Assembly (NCBI GenBank): GCA_963970005.1
Contig: CAXAMN010022718.1
Span: 73,071 to 137,070 of the forward strand
Length of the DNA: 64,000 nucleotides
Direction of reading: 5' to 3'
From: Durusdinium trenchii
Lineage: Eukaryota > Sar > Dinophyceae > Suessiales > Symbiodiniaceae
Below the pieces are notes generated by a model. That model was not told where the DNA came from. It did not search any database and was given only the letters and a program-made list of their open reading frames with translations. Both the position numbers and the translations under genes were made by a program. Below, in pieces: positions 41,856 through 54,379 of this stretch (position 1 is the stretch's first letter; each line of letters opens with the position of its first letter).

Positions 41856-42466
41856 AGAATATATTAGAAAAAACACATATATGCCTAGATCTTCCAACGA
41901 TGCAAACGTTTGCTGCCTGTTTTAATAGATGAACTCGTCAAACGCACGGACGGACGTGCCCGAACACAGCTGGAGTCATCCGAGCAGGATGCTCTCTCCG
42001 TCCTGGACCGAGCCGGGATCCACGAGTTCATCTTCGTCGTGTGCCAGCGCGACGACCTCATTCGGCGTGCGACATCGGTCGCGACCGGTGTGGGACATCG
42101 GTCGCGACCGGTCTGTCAAGACGTGTGTGAGGGTCCTGACCGGGGTTCCCAACGGGAATGTGAACAGCCCGGTTCTCCTCCTCAGTCAAGGCTGCAGGCT
42201 GGCTGTATGTGCAAGATCTTTGGATCATGAAGATGACAGTGGTCTATGAACTGAACTGACATCTGTCAACAGCCAAATCCTCCAAAGAAACGGAAGCACT
42301 CACTTCGCAAAGGAAACTCGTCTCTTCACTTTTTTGGAATCTTGTTCCCATCTTAGTCACAACATATCATACGCATGTTTTAATATTCAATTTCTCCCAA
42401 AGAGGTCGCCGTCCTTTTGGACTCCATTGAGCTTTCGGCATGCTCAAATCTGTAGGACTGAAGCAC

Positions 42467-42829
42467 CTTCCGGTCGTTCATCATGGCCTTGCGCTGCTCC
42501 GTGCTTGGGACCTTGGCCTGGAGCGACAGGGGCTGCACCACGCCGGCCAGAGCGGCAGCCGAATGGACGGAGGCTGTGGGAGAATTTGGGACTTGAAGAC
42601 ACCAAGCATTGCTATACTGGTCAGGATAGGACAAAGGACAGGACATATACGTACTGACATACGTTTCTCTTGGAATGCATACTTTCTTAGACATAGATCA
42701 GGCTGTGAGAGTCGGTTTCCTCCAGAACTGCAGTATCACCTCTCTCTCTCCTCCAGCTCGGTGAAGCCAGCGAGAACCACCGCACGCGCCTCGGCAGGAT
42801 AGCCAAACTGCTTGGCCATGAGGTTCTTC
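42467..42829 (-). CDS. Two-exon fragment, unknown protein, with an odd intron
   Basis: Minus-strand exon from 42829 (acceptor CTGCAG) reads KNLMAKQFGYPAEARAVVLA, GFTELEEREVILQFWRKPTL and T. It stays in frame with a second exon (about 42573-42467, donor GTGCTT) reading SVHSAAALAGVVQPLSLQAK and VPSTEQRKAMMNDRK. The intron between them is 129 nt, and both edges carry the same eight bases (CACAGCCT on the coding strand), so the exact cut cannot be placed and no GT-AG choice keeps the frame. The protein looks soluble and helical; I do not recognise it. Confidence 0.5.
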
Positions 42830-43717
42830 CTGCAGACGGGCTTTGAAGGAAAGTGCGAAGTGCGAATTTCAACACAGTCCGCCTGGTCGGAAAACGACAG
42901 GTGCTTCTGGTTATATTATAGTCCCTCGTCTCTTCTTATATATATACATCGCAAGATGTCACCAAGGTTGCGGCTGATCTTCTGGCAAAATGTCGAAGTC
43001 GTTGCAAATACCTCACCAACTGTGGAAAGGGCGCTCAGTCCCGCTGTCAAGTCATCAAGCTGTCAAGTCATCAAGCTGTCAAGTCATCTGCATCTGCATA
43101 TCACGGTGGGCACGAAGCTTCTGCAGAAAGCTGTACCGCTCGTAGGGCCTCAGGAGACAAACATGTGAGGCTCATTGGCAGTGCTGGTGCTGAATCGACT
43201 GGCTGGTACTGATTCACCACTTGCATTTCTGCTCAGTTGAATGCTGAAAGAAGTCTCCCAGAATGGCTTCTTTGTTCATCCTGAACCGATGTCAAAACCA
43301 TAGTGATAGTGCTGAAGAAAGGAATCCTGCAGCAGCTGGTAGAAGGGATATTCCAACAAACTTTGGCCGGATATCTGGAAGAACAGTAGGTCGCTGTAAA
43401 TGTGGACTTCCCAGAGTTTTCTCCAAGTGGTCTTTTGGAAGAACCAGCCCAAAGATCGGCAGATCCATTGGATCCCTTGGCTCCCGAGTCTCTCCAAAGA
43501 ACCCTGTCGGCCAACCGGCGATCTTTTCGATCTCAGAAAGACCCCCTTCACCTGAGGTCCTCGGAACCGGCAACGGCGGTTTCCGTCGGTTCCTGAGGTG
43601 CCGCACCGGTACTGTTCGAAGAGGTGCGGCGCCTCCGGTCGTGCGCCGCTTAGCTTCGGGTGTCACTGAGCCCAAGGCAAAGGCTTAGAGCTGTCGTTTT
43701 CTCTTCCATGTTAGGGG

Positions 43718-43807
43718 ACGCTGGGGGCTCCTGGCATCGCTACTAGTAACAAGAAGCCATTAGAAACACAGAATTGAAACAAGAAGCGCGCGCACGGGGG
43801 GGGGGGG
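43718..43807. repeat. GCTACTAG short-motif block ending in a poly-G run
   Basis: GGGGGCTCCTGGCATCGCTA and TAGTAACAAGAAGC units, followed by a CGCGCGCAC stretch and a run of 12 G (43796-43807). Confidence 0.7.
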
Positions 43808-44685
43808 TAGGAGCAAGGGGTCGAAGGGTCCAGATTCCTCAGTCCATAGATGTCATGGCCTGCCCGGTGGATGGAGCAACTCTTAAGCTACAACCTCCAC
43901 TGCATCCAAGGACACCAGGAGCCGGGTGTCACTGAGCCATGGACCGGGCAGCCACTGATCACCAAGGACACCGGCAGGTTTGGCCTTGTGACGGTGAGCC
44001 CTGCCACCGTTCCTTCGTTTGCCCTTCGTGGGTTCGTTCGATGGATGGAGTTCGAATGGGGGAGTGTTTGCTTCGGGGGCAAAGGTTTGACCCATCATTC
44101 TGCTGAGATTCTGCTGAGAGAATGTGAAGAAGGTTGAACATCTGGATGCTCACTTGAAGTACCAACATCATTGCACAAATGGACAAAGTTTGCATAAAAA
44201 GGCCTATAGCCTCAACCCTGCAAGTGAAAGTGCATCCTTTTCCTTTATTGTCTCCTTTTCTAGCTGCCCTTATCATCCCCAGGATCCTTCCTTCATGCCC
44301 AAAGATTCATCACAACCCATCTCTCATTCAACCCTGCTTCATGCACCTACTGGCCTCAATTAAGGAAACACTGCATTCTTCGAACTTGCTTACTGTCTCC
44401 TTTCCTCCATATTCAACATGTCACCCAGCCAAACAACATACCGAAAGAAAGACAGAACCAAACATCTGGAGACACACAAACACACAACCTGCGTCTGAAA
44501 AGACACATCGCTCCTATCATCCATAACTTCATTTTTTGGGGGCGACCGTGTGACCGTGTGCAATCCCTCAGAAAGGCCAGAAACCGGCACTCCCAAACCC
44601 GGCCGATCCGAACCGAACGGCGGCGCGGCCTTTCCGAACGGCTCGCCGGCCGATCCGAACTGGGCGGCCTCTCCTTTGAGGCTCC

Positions 44686-44767
44686 CTGCGAGCAGTACTT
44701 CGTCTCGAAACGCTTCAGCACTTCATAGGCCACCAAAGCACCCATGGAGTGTCCGTACCAGGCGGTA
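44686..44767 (-). CDS. Thioesterase-like exon with GHSMG nucleophile elbow
   Basis: On the minus strand the exon after GTGAG reads TAWYGHSMGALVAYEVLKRF then ETKYCSQ. GHSMG followed by A-x-V-A-Y-E is the nucleophile elbow of alpha/beta-hydrolase thioesterases, such as those that accompany fatty-acid, polyketide or peptide synthases. Only this segment is visible; the Asp and His of the triad were not located. The donor after TCGCAG is not GT. It could be an isolated exon of a gene whose other exons I could not read, or a remnant. Confidence 0.5.
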
Positions 44768-45244
44768 CTCACTCCTTGGACTCGTCACGGACGGACGGTG
44801 CAGGCGGCAGGCACGGTCGGTGTGTGTTCGAGCAAGAAACACATTCCGAGACGTTGGAGGGGGTGTTCCCCACCCCCCTTGATATATGTCTTGGGGGTAT
44901 AGATATCAAGCGTTCTTCGACTTTGGGTCCTGAACACTGGGTTGATCATCACATTCATTCCGAAGTCCTTCCGAAGTCATTCTCTGCACTGGTGTCGTCC
45001 GCATTTCTGACCCGACTCGGTTTCGGAGTTCACCTGGTTCTGGTCCCATCGATTCATATTAAAACCACGCACAACTCAAATTTTCAAAACGACTTGGGAA
45101 AGATGGGCACCTTCCTTCAAGTAACGAACGTGGCTAAAACACAAATAACTAGTGACCGTGTTACTGTGGCTTATAGTAACTACTTACTGGCCTTTCAAGT
45201 GACACTAGAGTGGCTGGCTAACCCCATCTCTAACCGTCAAACAC

Positions 45245-45336
45245 CGGTCGGATGTCCAAGGCCGGACCGTTGCCGTTGCCGAGAGGCCGTCTGCCAAGGA
45301 AAGCACCTGGCGCGTGACCTGGTCAATCATCTCCTC
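45245..45336 (-). CDS. Candidate 92-nt exon, unknown protein
   Basis: Minus strand between acceptor CATCCAAG and donor GTGTTT, reading EEMIDQVTRQVLSLADGLSA then TATVRPWTSD. Both borders fit, and the codons are open throughout. Confidence 0.45.
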
Positions 45337-45514
45337 CTTGGATGTCTGGAGGGCGGTTATTTTTTTCGTTCGGTGTTCTTCTTGGAACAAATCAGCCGGG
45401 ATCAGGAGAGAATCACCATGAAAAACCATTCTCCTTCCGCAGCCGTCAGGATCAAGAAGACATATGGACTGCAGCATGCCATTTTCACAACACCCTCAAG
45501 ACCTCTTGATCCTA

Positions 45515-45612
45515 GCAAGAAGCTATTAGGGGCTCCTGGCATTGCTACGAACGCAGCGATCGGACGCGAACCGAGTAAGGGGCGAAACTGGCCGTCCTAC
45601 GAACGTAACAAG
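45515..45612. repeat. GCTACTAG short-motif block
   Basis: AAGCTATTAGGGGCTCCTGG and TTGCTACGAACGCAGCG units, with CGTAACAAGAAGC at the right edge. Confidence 0.7.
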
Positions 45613-45708
45613 AAGCAAACCTTCACTGACTTCACCGCTGTGGGTGGGGTATGGCAGAACGGGCAAAGTCCGAGGCTCCCAGGTAGTCCAGCCCTGCCAG
45701 CTCACCAC

Positions 45709-45760
45709 CCACAAATCCGCATCGAGCTGAGACCACGTCGAGAGGTCGAAGGACTTCACG
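45709..45760 (-). CDS. Short candidate exon, unknown protein
   Basis: Minus strand between acceptor TTTGGCAG and donor GTGGTGAG, reading VKSFDLSTWSQLDADLW. The frame continues upstream (LLLFTPDFGS) if the acceptor is not used. Confidence 0.3.
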
Positions 45761-46074
45761 CTGCCAAAGTCCGGGGTGAAGAGGAGCAACCGCCGACTGA
45801 GAGGTCGACGGGGAGGTCGACTGGTGTGAAACACACAAAAGGATCCCGGCAGCCGGCAACACAACATGGTCTATTTTTCCACCAATTCCTTGATTTTGGC
45901 GAAGTCAGCAACTTGCTGACCCTGGACGTGGGGTGGCCTCGAATCAGCGAATCTGCGCATTTCATGGGGAAAAGGGGCAAGATCTGATGTGATATGGCCC
46001 TTGCAAATACAGAACAGGTGATCTGATGTGATCTGATGGTGATTGCGAATAGGTGGTCTCTGTGCGGCGTTCTA

Positions 46075-46246
46075 TTACAATTCGGCCAATCGGTTGCCCA
46101 GGACGACACCGTCTGAAGTGCCATCTTGGCTCGCTGGAGGGTACTCCTTGATCTGGGTCAAATTGGTCAAGACGTCATCGGCCGCCACTTCCCGCGTCCA
46201 TTCGCGCGGAAAGGGTTGCGCATCGCCCACCCATTGACCTCTCGCG
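46075..46246 (-). CDS. Terminal exon of an unknown protein
   Basis: Minus strand after acceptor CGCCGCAG, reading ARGQWVGDAQPFPREWTREV, AADDVLTNLTQIKEYPPASQ and DGTSDGVVLGNRLAEL, then TAA. The composition is natural, and it ends in a stop, so it appears to be a C-terminal exon. No family is recognised. Confidence 0.45.
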
Positions 46247-46289
46247 CTGCGGCGGTCGTCCGCTTTTTCATGGACAAATCGCAGCAAAT

Positions 46290-47140
46290 CCCAGCAACCA
46301 GTTTTGCGTATGAAAGACAGATTTTCTGATTTATCTGAGAGGCAGTATTGGGAAACACTGGAATCAACACCAAAAGCTCACCTGACCCTCAGTTAGCCAG
46401 CTTTTTGACTCCAGTTTTTGTGGACCTGATAGATCTAGCAATATGAAACGTCCCATCAACGCGCGTGTTTGACACAAGAATTACCTCATCCTGGGAGGGA
46501 GAGCACTCCAATCCCCTCCCCTCCCTCCCAATCCCTTTCGAAGGCCCGACTCGGACCTTCGATTTCTCTCATCTTCTGAGTGGCTTCCCGAAAAGGATAC
46601 GGAAAGGGCGTGTCCTCGAGCGGATGGACGGCTGCAAGCAAGGTGTTGCTGGAAATGCAAAAGGCTCATATTATACATGGTATCATATTCTTAAAGGAAA
46701 GTCGCTCGCAGTCTGCACCAAAGTTCTACTCTCTCTCTCTCTCTTTCTCACGCATGCATTTCACGCATGAATCAACCACTTTGGGCTTCGAATTATTGAG
46801 TTGAAAGAATCATAATTGCAATTTGCCAGATCCTCTCCCACTGTAACATCATCCCACCTTGCATACCCCCCTTAAAAACAACTAAATCACTGCAAATAGT
46901 CTAGTCGAATCCAGTAGGGGGCTCAGAGCAAGAAACAACACATGCAATGTGCCACCTTGGGAATTTGGTCCTGAACCTATTGATCTGGGAGAATCTGGGG
47001 CACTCCAATCATTGTTGATCACTGCATGCAGGAGAGGCATTGACTTGAACCGCATGAACTCTGACTTCTCACCGTGAGCATGTTGCAAGCCGTACAACTG
47101 AAACTCCGGAGAGAACGGATCACACGTTCACAACATCTAA
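46290..47140. other. No gene recognised
   Basis: Contains a (CT)n run at about 46731-46745. It lies between the terminal exon at 46075-46246 and the 3' end of the J-domain gene. Confidence 0.4.
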
Positions 47141-47144
47141 AGCC

Positions 47145-49490
47145 TCAGAACTTTTGCTTGGCAGCTCCAGTCAATCGAGCTTGACGTCCTTTAGGAACGA
47201 TGCAGTAGTAAGTGTAGTGGTGCTCGTCAAAAGTCTCAGCCTCATGGTAATGCGGAGTGTATTGCTCACCATGCCTCCTCCGCATGACTTCCTCATACCT
47301 CTGGCGTGTGCTGAACAACTCGTCGGTGATCAGCACCCACAAATACTCTCCGCGCTGAATGGAGCTGCCGTGCACTTTGGTGAGATTGAGCCCTGCACAG
47401 CGCGCTGCATACAACTCTTCACAGCACGGTTGGCTCTTGAAGAAATCCTTTCCGTTCTCCAACACCAGGACTCCCCACCTGGTTTTCTGAGCATCTTCAA
47501 CATACCTGTCAACCCAACCAGGTCCCCCCAGTTGCTTGTCAGGGAGTTGTCCGCACACAACGTGAAACCTTCACGTAGCAAAGCCACGACAGCCTGGTCG
47601 GCAAAATCCTTTTGGTTGTTGGTGCGTGACAGGATAAAGTCGGCCTTGCTGGCATCAGACACTAATTTGTGGGATACCTCAGGAGCCAACTTTTGGACAC
47701 GATTGGCTAACGTGCCAGCTCCCATCAACTGAGCCAAAGAAAAGGACAGCATCTTAGGCACCACTTCAGCGCCTTGCAACTCGAGTGGCACTCGCCGGCC
47801 AGCTTGAATCACGTTCGCAACGTCGTCGATATATTCACTGGAGTTCGCTGCACCGTTGCATGCAGAAGCTAACCCTTGGACGGCACCTCCCACAGCTGCT
47901 CCAAGGGCTGCTGTTTTGAGCACCTGCTTGGCATTTTGGGCGCTGAAGATCTCATCGCGGCTCTTCGCATCAACCATTTGCTTGATGCGTTCCCCAGCAA
48001 GGCCCTCCGAAATGGCCAAATCCACAGCATCGCTTGTGATCTTCGATGTTGTGGTGGTCAATGCACCCATGGCAGCGCCTACACACACTTTGGCACCTGC
48101 ACCGGCGCAACCAGCAACAGCGGCGCCACCTGCAATGCTCAAGCCGCCTCCTAAGGCCCCCATCGCAGCTCCAACAGCTATGTCCTTGATGTATTGTTCG
48201 GTGCTGCAATCTGGGTCTTTCCACATCCGTAAGCCGCCGTTCACACCTGGAAGCTGTGCAAGAAAACTACCCGTGCTCCGTTTCTTTTTCTTTCCTTTGC
48301 CCTATGGGCCTATGGTGAACCTGGAAATGAGCTGTCCAATCTTCTCATTTCAGTTGGCTTTGAGAAGGAGATCACCAGGAGATCCGATAACAATGCAAAT
48401 CGCTAAGGCCTGAAACATCCTGAAACTGGGCTCTTTTGGTCAGAAGGCTTGGCTCCAGGAGACGGGATGTCAACGTTGCGATGGTCAAAAACGTGCTCCG
48501 TTCAAAAACTCCTAGGCACCATATTCCCTCTTCGCAAGCTTTGTGCAATGAACTTTACCCACAATGCACAACAGTTAATACGTATATTGGTGCAGTTTTG
48601 AGAATCTGGCATGGGGAGTGTCCGGGAAGTCTCTCACTTGCCGCGCTTGGCCCCATTTGGCATCCATGGCTGGGAAAGTCAACTTATGTAGGCCCAGCTT
48701 GGGCAAGGTGTGGCTCTGGGCACCGTTCACGAGTCTAAACGTAGGGTCTCCAAATAGAACTATGAAACTGAAAAATGCATCAAATCAAGCATCAGTGGGT
48801 ATGTGCGAACACCTATATATGATCCAGTTACACCAAGAAACCACACACATCTCTCTCTCTCTCTAATATATATTTTACACTCAGCATATTCTTGTGCTGC
48901 CAGTTGGCGCAATACTATTGCGCAGCGTTGTCCCTTTCGAAAGTATTTGTTGCCACCCGTTTGCAACACGTTGACTTTGGACAACTCCCACCTGAAATCA
49001 GAAGTGCGCTTCCCGCCACTGAGATGCCCAGGCTTGCACCTCCGGTGAATGCTACTGCGGCGCCTCCGCTGATGACTAAAGCGAGGCCACCGAGTGTTGC
49101 CAGAATGGCATAGCCCCATTTGATGTACCAACCATATGTGCTCCACTTGTCTTCTTCACCACGTTGTCTGCGGAGCTCAAGATCATACCTTCTCTTCAGT
49201 TCTGGGTCAAGCAAAACATGCCTGGCCAGTACGATCTTAGCTGTCCACACTGTGCACTCATCCTGGTCCTTGTTCGTATTCTTGTCAGGATGCCACTGTA
49301 GCATGAGTTCATGAAACTTCATCTTGATCCTGTTTTGCACCTGCTCATTTTCCACCTGGGTGTAGCGCTCCAGGCCAAACAGGGTGTAGAAGTCCTGGTT
49401 CTCAAGTCCATCGTACTTCCCGAACAAGTTCCGCAGGAAGTCGCTCCTTGCGGCGCCCGAAGCGGTGACCAACTCCTCCAGCGTCTCCGC
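47145..49490 (-). CDS. J-domain membrane protein, frame broken at a C6 run
   Basis: Exon 49490-48992 (acceptor GTGTCAG, donor GTGGGAG) encodes DFYTLFGLERY, then MLQWHPDKNTNKDQ with the HPD signature, then LDPELKRRYDLEL: a full J-domain, which stimulates Hsp70 ATPase. A hydrophobic stretch follows (WGYAILATLGGLALVISGG). The splice to 48246 (acceptor CTTCCAG) restores GVNGGLRMW. The second exon has Gly/Ala-zipper segments (AVGAAMGALGGGLSIAGGAA, KTAALGAAVGGAVQGLA) that could pair in a membrane. At the six-base homopolymer 47524-47529 the coding frame shifts by one. Upstream the frame reads FTLCADNSLTSNW; downstream another frame reads PGWVDRYVEDAQKTRWGVL and continues to TTDELFST-like and HHYTYYCIVPKGRQARL before the stop at 47145. 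A sequencing indel is the simplest explanation, and a real frameshift the alternative. The true start lies upstream of 49490. Confidence 0.65.
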
Positions 49491-49499
49491 CTGACACGG

Positions 49500-50420
49500 T
49501 TGCTACTGGCGACCCTCTTTGAGACTCAGCTGGTTTGTTCTTCAACTATCACAGATACATACATTGAAACACCTGGCATAGCAGAATGCTGATGACACAC
49601 ACATGGCATACACATGACATACACTGAATGCTGATGCAAATGTCAAACCTCTGTTCTGCCTTGCTTCCACCTGCGCCCATCTGCCTAAAGATTGGTGAAC
49701 TGGATCGAACAGTTCGCTTGTGCCGGCTGTTCGACGTTCGAGCCGAAAGCTGCAGCAGTCTGCAGGCTGCAGCAGTGGACACCGCAGGAGTCGACTGGTA
49801 CACGAAAAACATCCAGACAATTCTGCTTCTGCACTGTTTGGCTGTTTGGTTTAAACCACACCGGCCACACGTCTCGGCCGAAAACTGGAGAAGGCTCGGG
49901 CAGTCCTTCCTGGTCGCCCAAGGTCTCGAGCGACACAGGGCATCCAAAATCATCCACTCGTGCTCGTTCTCATCCAGCCATTGATCGGTACAACAGCGAT
50001 CCTGAAGATGAAGCTGCGGCAGACTGACTGCTAAACAAGCTTCTGGCCGAATGCTTTTTCAGTCCGTGGGAAGGGATTCATCATGATTCATCCCACTACA
50101 TCAGTGGTCTTTCACTTTGTCGGAATGACGGAATGTCCTTGATGTCCACCCCTAGCCAAAGACTATATTGGCCAGAAAGGAGTGGTTGCATCAAAAGACG
50201 GACTGAGCTCAAATCTTATCTCGGCTTCTCTGGAACGAGTCGGACCCCAAAAGAAGGCATTACACCCCTCTCCACTGAGTGAGGCTCTCCTGAAACACAC
50301 CAACAATCTCATATACGGTCTGAAAGAAACAAAGCCACCAGCCATCTTGTCTCGTCTTCTCTCCGTCTTCGGCTCAATAGCAACAACCATCTCATATATG
50401 GTCCCCAACAAAAACCAGCA
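49500..50420. other. No gene recognised
   Basis: Possible 5' part of the J-domain gene near 49500. The rest shows only overlapping short frames. Confidence 0.35.
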
Positions 50421-50426
50421 CGTCAC

Positions 50427-50720
50427 CTCTCGTCTATCGTCCTCTCGTCTTCTCCTCCCCCGGAAGACATCGGCGTCCTGGGTGTTCTTCAGCTGCACTT
50501 CTCGCACGTTCTGAAAGATGGCCGTTTGAGCGCCCATCGCGGTGACGGCGCGCACGGCCAACTTCTCCTTCTGCGGCATGGAATCATTGGTCAAATCCTC
50601 AGGAGAACGAAACGTCGGGTCTGGGTCGAAGCACAGCGACGTAGGGCAGCAGTCCAGACCGGCGGACCTGGTGATTTTCTCACCGGCGGACCCGGATGAA
50701 CCGAAGAAGAAAGCAGGGTT
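50427..50720 (-). CDS. Candidate 294-nt exon, unknown protein
   Basis: Minus strand between acceptor TGCCCCAG and donor GTGACG, 98 codons in phase 0 at both ends. It includes PAFFFGSSGSAGEKI, LCFDPDPTFRSPEDLTND and PQKEKLAVRAVTAMGAQTAI, then RGRRRREDDRRE. The exon is long and clean, but I do not recognise the protein. Confidence 0.45.
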
Positions 50721-50729
50721 CTGGGGCAT

Positions 50730-53700
50730 TTGAGATATCATCGGTAACACTACGACGGTGCTTCGTTAGACTTCGAGTGGTACGAAGTAGATGTGGTTTG
50801 GGACACAAAGGTCATCTAAGGATCCTGAAACTCAGGCAAGGGTATGTCGATCACCTTGGCGGTCTCTCGAATGCTGGCCATGGCGAGTCTGCGGACCAAC
50901 GTGGATCAAAAGTGCAGGTCGTCTTTGTCTGCTAAAGCGTGGGTGGCAATTTCGAGTGAAAGCTGCTGAAGGTGAACTATGTGCGCCTGATGTGGAAGCA
51001 TTGTTCTTTTGGTATGTAGTCTGAAATCAAGATCTCACTGCCAACATGTCAGGAAACACAAGAAAAACCGGGCGTTCAGGAGTTTATCAAGCATTCATGT
51101 TAAGCCGCAAAAGCAAACTGTTGAACAATCTGTCCGGGAGGGTGAATCCAACTCAACATGCAATTAGGAATCTCATTCATTCCCAGGTGCGGCAATGTGT
51201 CGCTTGTGATTGCTGGTGCAAAAGGAGCTGCAACAAGGAGGTCGGCACAGGAGGTCACCCTCCACACAACAGATTTTGTGTTTCCTGTGATTTTCTGAGG
51301 CTACCCACCAACCTTTGTACAGCAACAAGAGCCCAAGCAAGCTTTGCAGCTTTGCTTGGAACAACCCCCTTTGGATCCATAGGAGATGTTGCTTTCAAGT
51401 CAGACAGCAAGCTCCGAGAGCTTCGAAGAAATGCACAAACACACAGAACTCACGCAGAACTCACTGCTGTGGGCGGTTTGGAACCGGCGGCCTCACTCGA
51501 GCGCTCGATCTCCATACGGGTCTCCCCTTTCCTGCTCTCAAAGCGAAAGCGGATCGATCCCCAACGGTCGCATCCGATGGTTTGGAGGATCAACCGAAGC
51601 GGAGAAACCGCCAAACAAAACAGAGCGAATCGTTGGGCGTTTGGTTCGACTTGGAAGAGGATGGAATGAAGGTTCCAAGCGGATCGCCCAAGGGGATTTT
51701 GGGCGTTCTTTTCTCTGTCCAGCGTTGAAGGAGTTGCTTCTTGGGGGGGATCAGTTTTAGTGTTTTCTTTCTTAAAGGACTCCTTCAGAAACTCCTTCAC
51801 CAGTCCCTCAGCTCCTCCAAAATGCCGGCGTCTCACGTCTCATTCCCACGACGTGACGACGGTCGACGTCGACGTGGACCGTCCTTCCGATGATTTTGGC
51901 GCAATCGGCGTGCGCCACCTGAGTGCCATCGGCAGCCCACGTCGTTCGTCGGTCAGGGCGGCCGCTAAGAATCAGACGTCGTGGTCAGGGAGAAAGGGAT
52001 ACCATCGGGACCCCCCCCGAAACTCGGTGAACTGAGAACTCGGTGAACCAGCGTTTCGGCGCGACTCATGGAATGGAAGAGGACCTTTGACGTTGAATGA
52101 CGTTGATTCCATTGGGATTCATGAAATCCAAGGGATTCATGGTTGGAATCATGCAGACTTTCTGGAACACCTGCCAATAAACTGTATGGGGATGACCACC
52201 TTGGACCACAAGGACCTGCAGGACCTTGCATGGACTTCTTTGGTCACCGGGGCGGTCGTCGACCGTCCCTGGCGCGGTCCTTGGTCCTCTGAGGATCCCG
52301 AGCGAAAATCCGCGACGGTGCCTGGCGCGCGACGCGCAGTCGACGGACACCCCGGGCCCAAGCAAGGACGACGTCGAGTGAAAAGCCTGACCCGGCAAGC
52401 AAAGGGAATAGGAACTTCGGATTGTTGAACCTGGAGTGAAATGCAGAAGAACTTGCTGAAGTGAAAGAGGTCAACCATATCTGCTAAAGACTAGAAGTAC
52501 ATCCACACATCCAGGGAAGGACCCTTTATTGGGACTTCTTGCCAGCATTTGGGAGCCTGAGCCATTTGGAAGGTACCCCAGCCATTGGTTGGCAAAAAGC
52601 TCGTCGGCATTAACCCAGGACAAGGCGACATCTCCTTCCGCGACATGATCGCGGCTGGGAAAACTTCTAGACGCCGAGCGTGCTCGCGGTCGCCTCACAC
52701 AGTGCTCGCGGCACGTGGCGCACGGCGTGAGGCAGGTGTTCGACCGGTTGGTGGAAATGGATTACCAAGAAAGGAGCTGGTTTGGTTGAAACAAGTACCG
52801 TCTTCAGATGACTACCCGACCAAGCCTCAGGGGCACGTGGGCCATGTAGGCGGCAGTCAAAAAAGTAAGTAGATCTTGGCATTTGTTGCTTGGTGGCCGT
52901 CCACGTTCCGAACATTCACAACTCAAAGCAGCTGGCAAGCAGGGGTGAGTATATAGTGGTTCCGATTCCAGGATCTTTAGATATAGATCCCAGGATCCCC
53001 AGTGAATGTTGAGTAGGGTTACTATCCCTTCGAATAAAGCAGCAATGTCCCCAGCTGGTCAAAACTCCATCGCCACGGTTCAGAACCACCGGTCGTGTTG
53101 TGTTGCTTTCGCAACCGGAAACTCCATAAATGTAGAAGAACAATGCTTGTAACAAACATATCATGCAATGCAATGCATTAAAATGCTCAAGAATGGGCTT
53201 CTTCCTTCCTCATTTGCTTTTGGGTCCTCACAACTACAAAAACCTCACGTCCTCCCAAACGTCCCTCGCGTCTCCCCCACCTGTAACTGGGAGACCTACT
53301 CCGCGCCCGCCGGCTGCGAGAAGCCACCCGCCGCCGGCTCGGCGACCTGCAGTCGGCGCATGGTCGGCTCGCTAACACCGGGGGCGGGTGGCTTCGAGGC
53401 TCTTCGAAGCCAATCAAAGGGTGGGAGAGCATGCGGTTTGAGCCAAGAACAAGGGTGTGCACTGTGTACACTCTTAAGAAGCCAATGCAAGTACGGAAGA
53501 CTAAACATGGTGGTTTTCCACTTCCACCATGGATGCTTTCAGGGAAGTGTAGATTCTTAGAAGCACAACCGAAGTACCAGGCACGAACCTCTCTGTGACT
53601 GCGTCAGTCGCGTGACCGTTGGCTATTCGTCAAGATGGCACCTGTGATGCCAGACATGTCTATGATTTCACGTGCAGCAACTGTGTGCAGCGGCGAAGTA

Positions 53701-54370
53701 TTGTGTGCATTGTGGTTTCAAGAGATTGGGGTCTTTGGTCTCCTACGTTCGCCTGAAAGAAGGTCGTCACTGCATGTAGGCCCAAAGGGCCGGTGAATTC
53801 TGATACAATTCCTCATCGTTCATCAATCAGCTGGCAAAAACACCCTTAACATGAAGGCTGGAGACCGACATTTGGAGACCTAGTCTTTCTGATAGCTTTC
53901 ATTCCGATGTAAACGTGCCCGACGGGTAGGATCGATCATTGCGATAGGGGTCCGTGGCGGCCCCGAGAAGACCACCGGCAGACCCGATGGAGAAACCGAC
54001 CCAGTGCCTTGCTGAACGAATGAAGTAGCAACAGTAGCAACAGTAGTTAACCCGTATTTCCATGACCAATCATGCAACTCTTCCACCAGGAAGCCACAGG
54101 AATGTCGTTTCTTCCTCCTTGTAGAGGTTCAAACCGTTCAATCCACGGCGCAGAATCCCTCCGCTTCTGACACCCCGACCGGGCCAAAAAACACAATGAG
54201 GATTGGACAACATCTATGGTTTTGGTGGTTTTGGATGGTCCCCCCGTACTTGGTTCAGAATTGCAAAAGGAAGGGGGCGACCCTGACCATCCCACAAATT
54301 TTGTCCATCACTCACATGAGAACACACCCATTTTTTGATGAGAAAACACAGAAAAAGAACTGCTTCCTTT
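50730..54370. other. No gene called; scattered GC-rich islands
   Basis: GC-rich islands at about 51830-51980, 52230-52400, 52600-52740 and 53260-53400 are open on both strands. The minus strand near 52500-52650 can be read in two equally plausible frames. I could not fix strand or borders for any of them. Confidence 0.35.
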
Positions 54371-54379
54371 GTACACACC

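Noticed and set aside
42085..42120. GGTCGCGACCGG palindrome present twice in tandem
   Set aside because: Short local duplication; no operator or protein-binding role can be argued in this setting.
44749..45987. Long plus-strand open frame of 412 codons
   Set aside because: It runs through a GCTACTAG motif block and lies antisense to three minus-strand intervals with splice borders and better composition (44686, 45245, 45709). Its own composition changes abruptly and has no motif. I consider it a chance open frame.
51046..51669. Plus-strand open frame of 207 codons
   Set aside because: No domain, low-complexity Arg/Ser/Thr stretches, and no repeat of the pattern nearby; not supported beyond being open.
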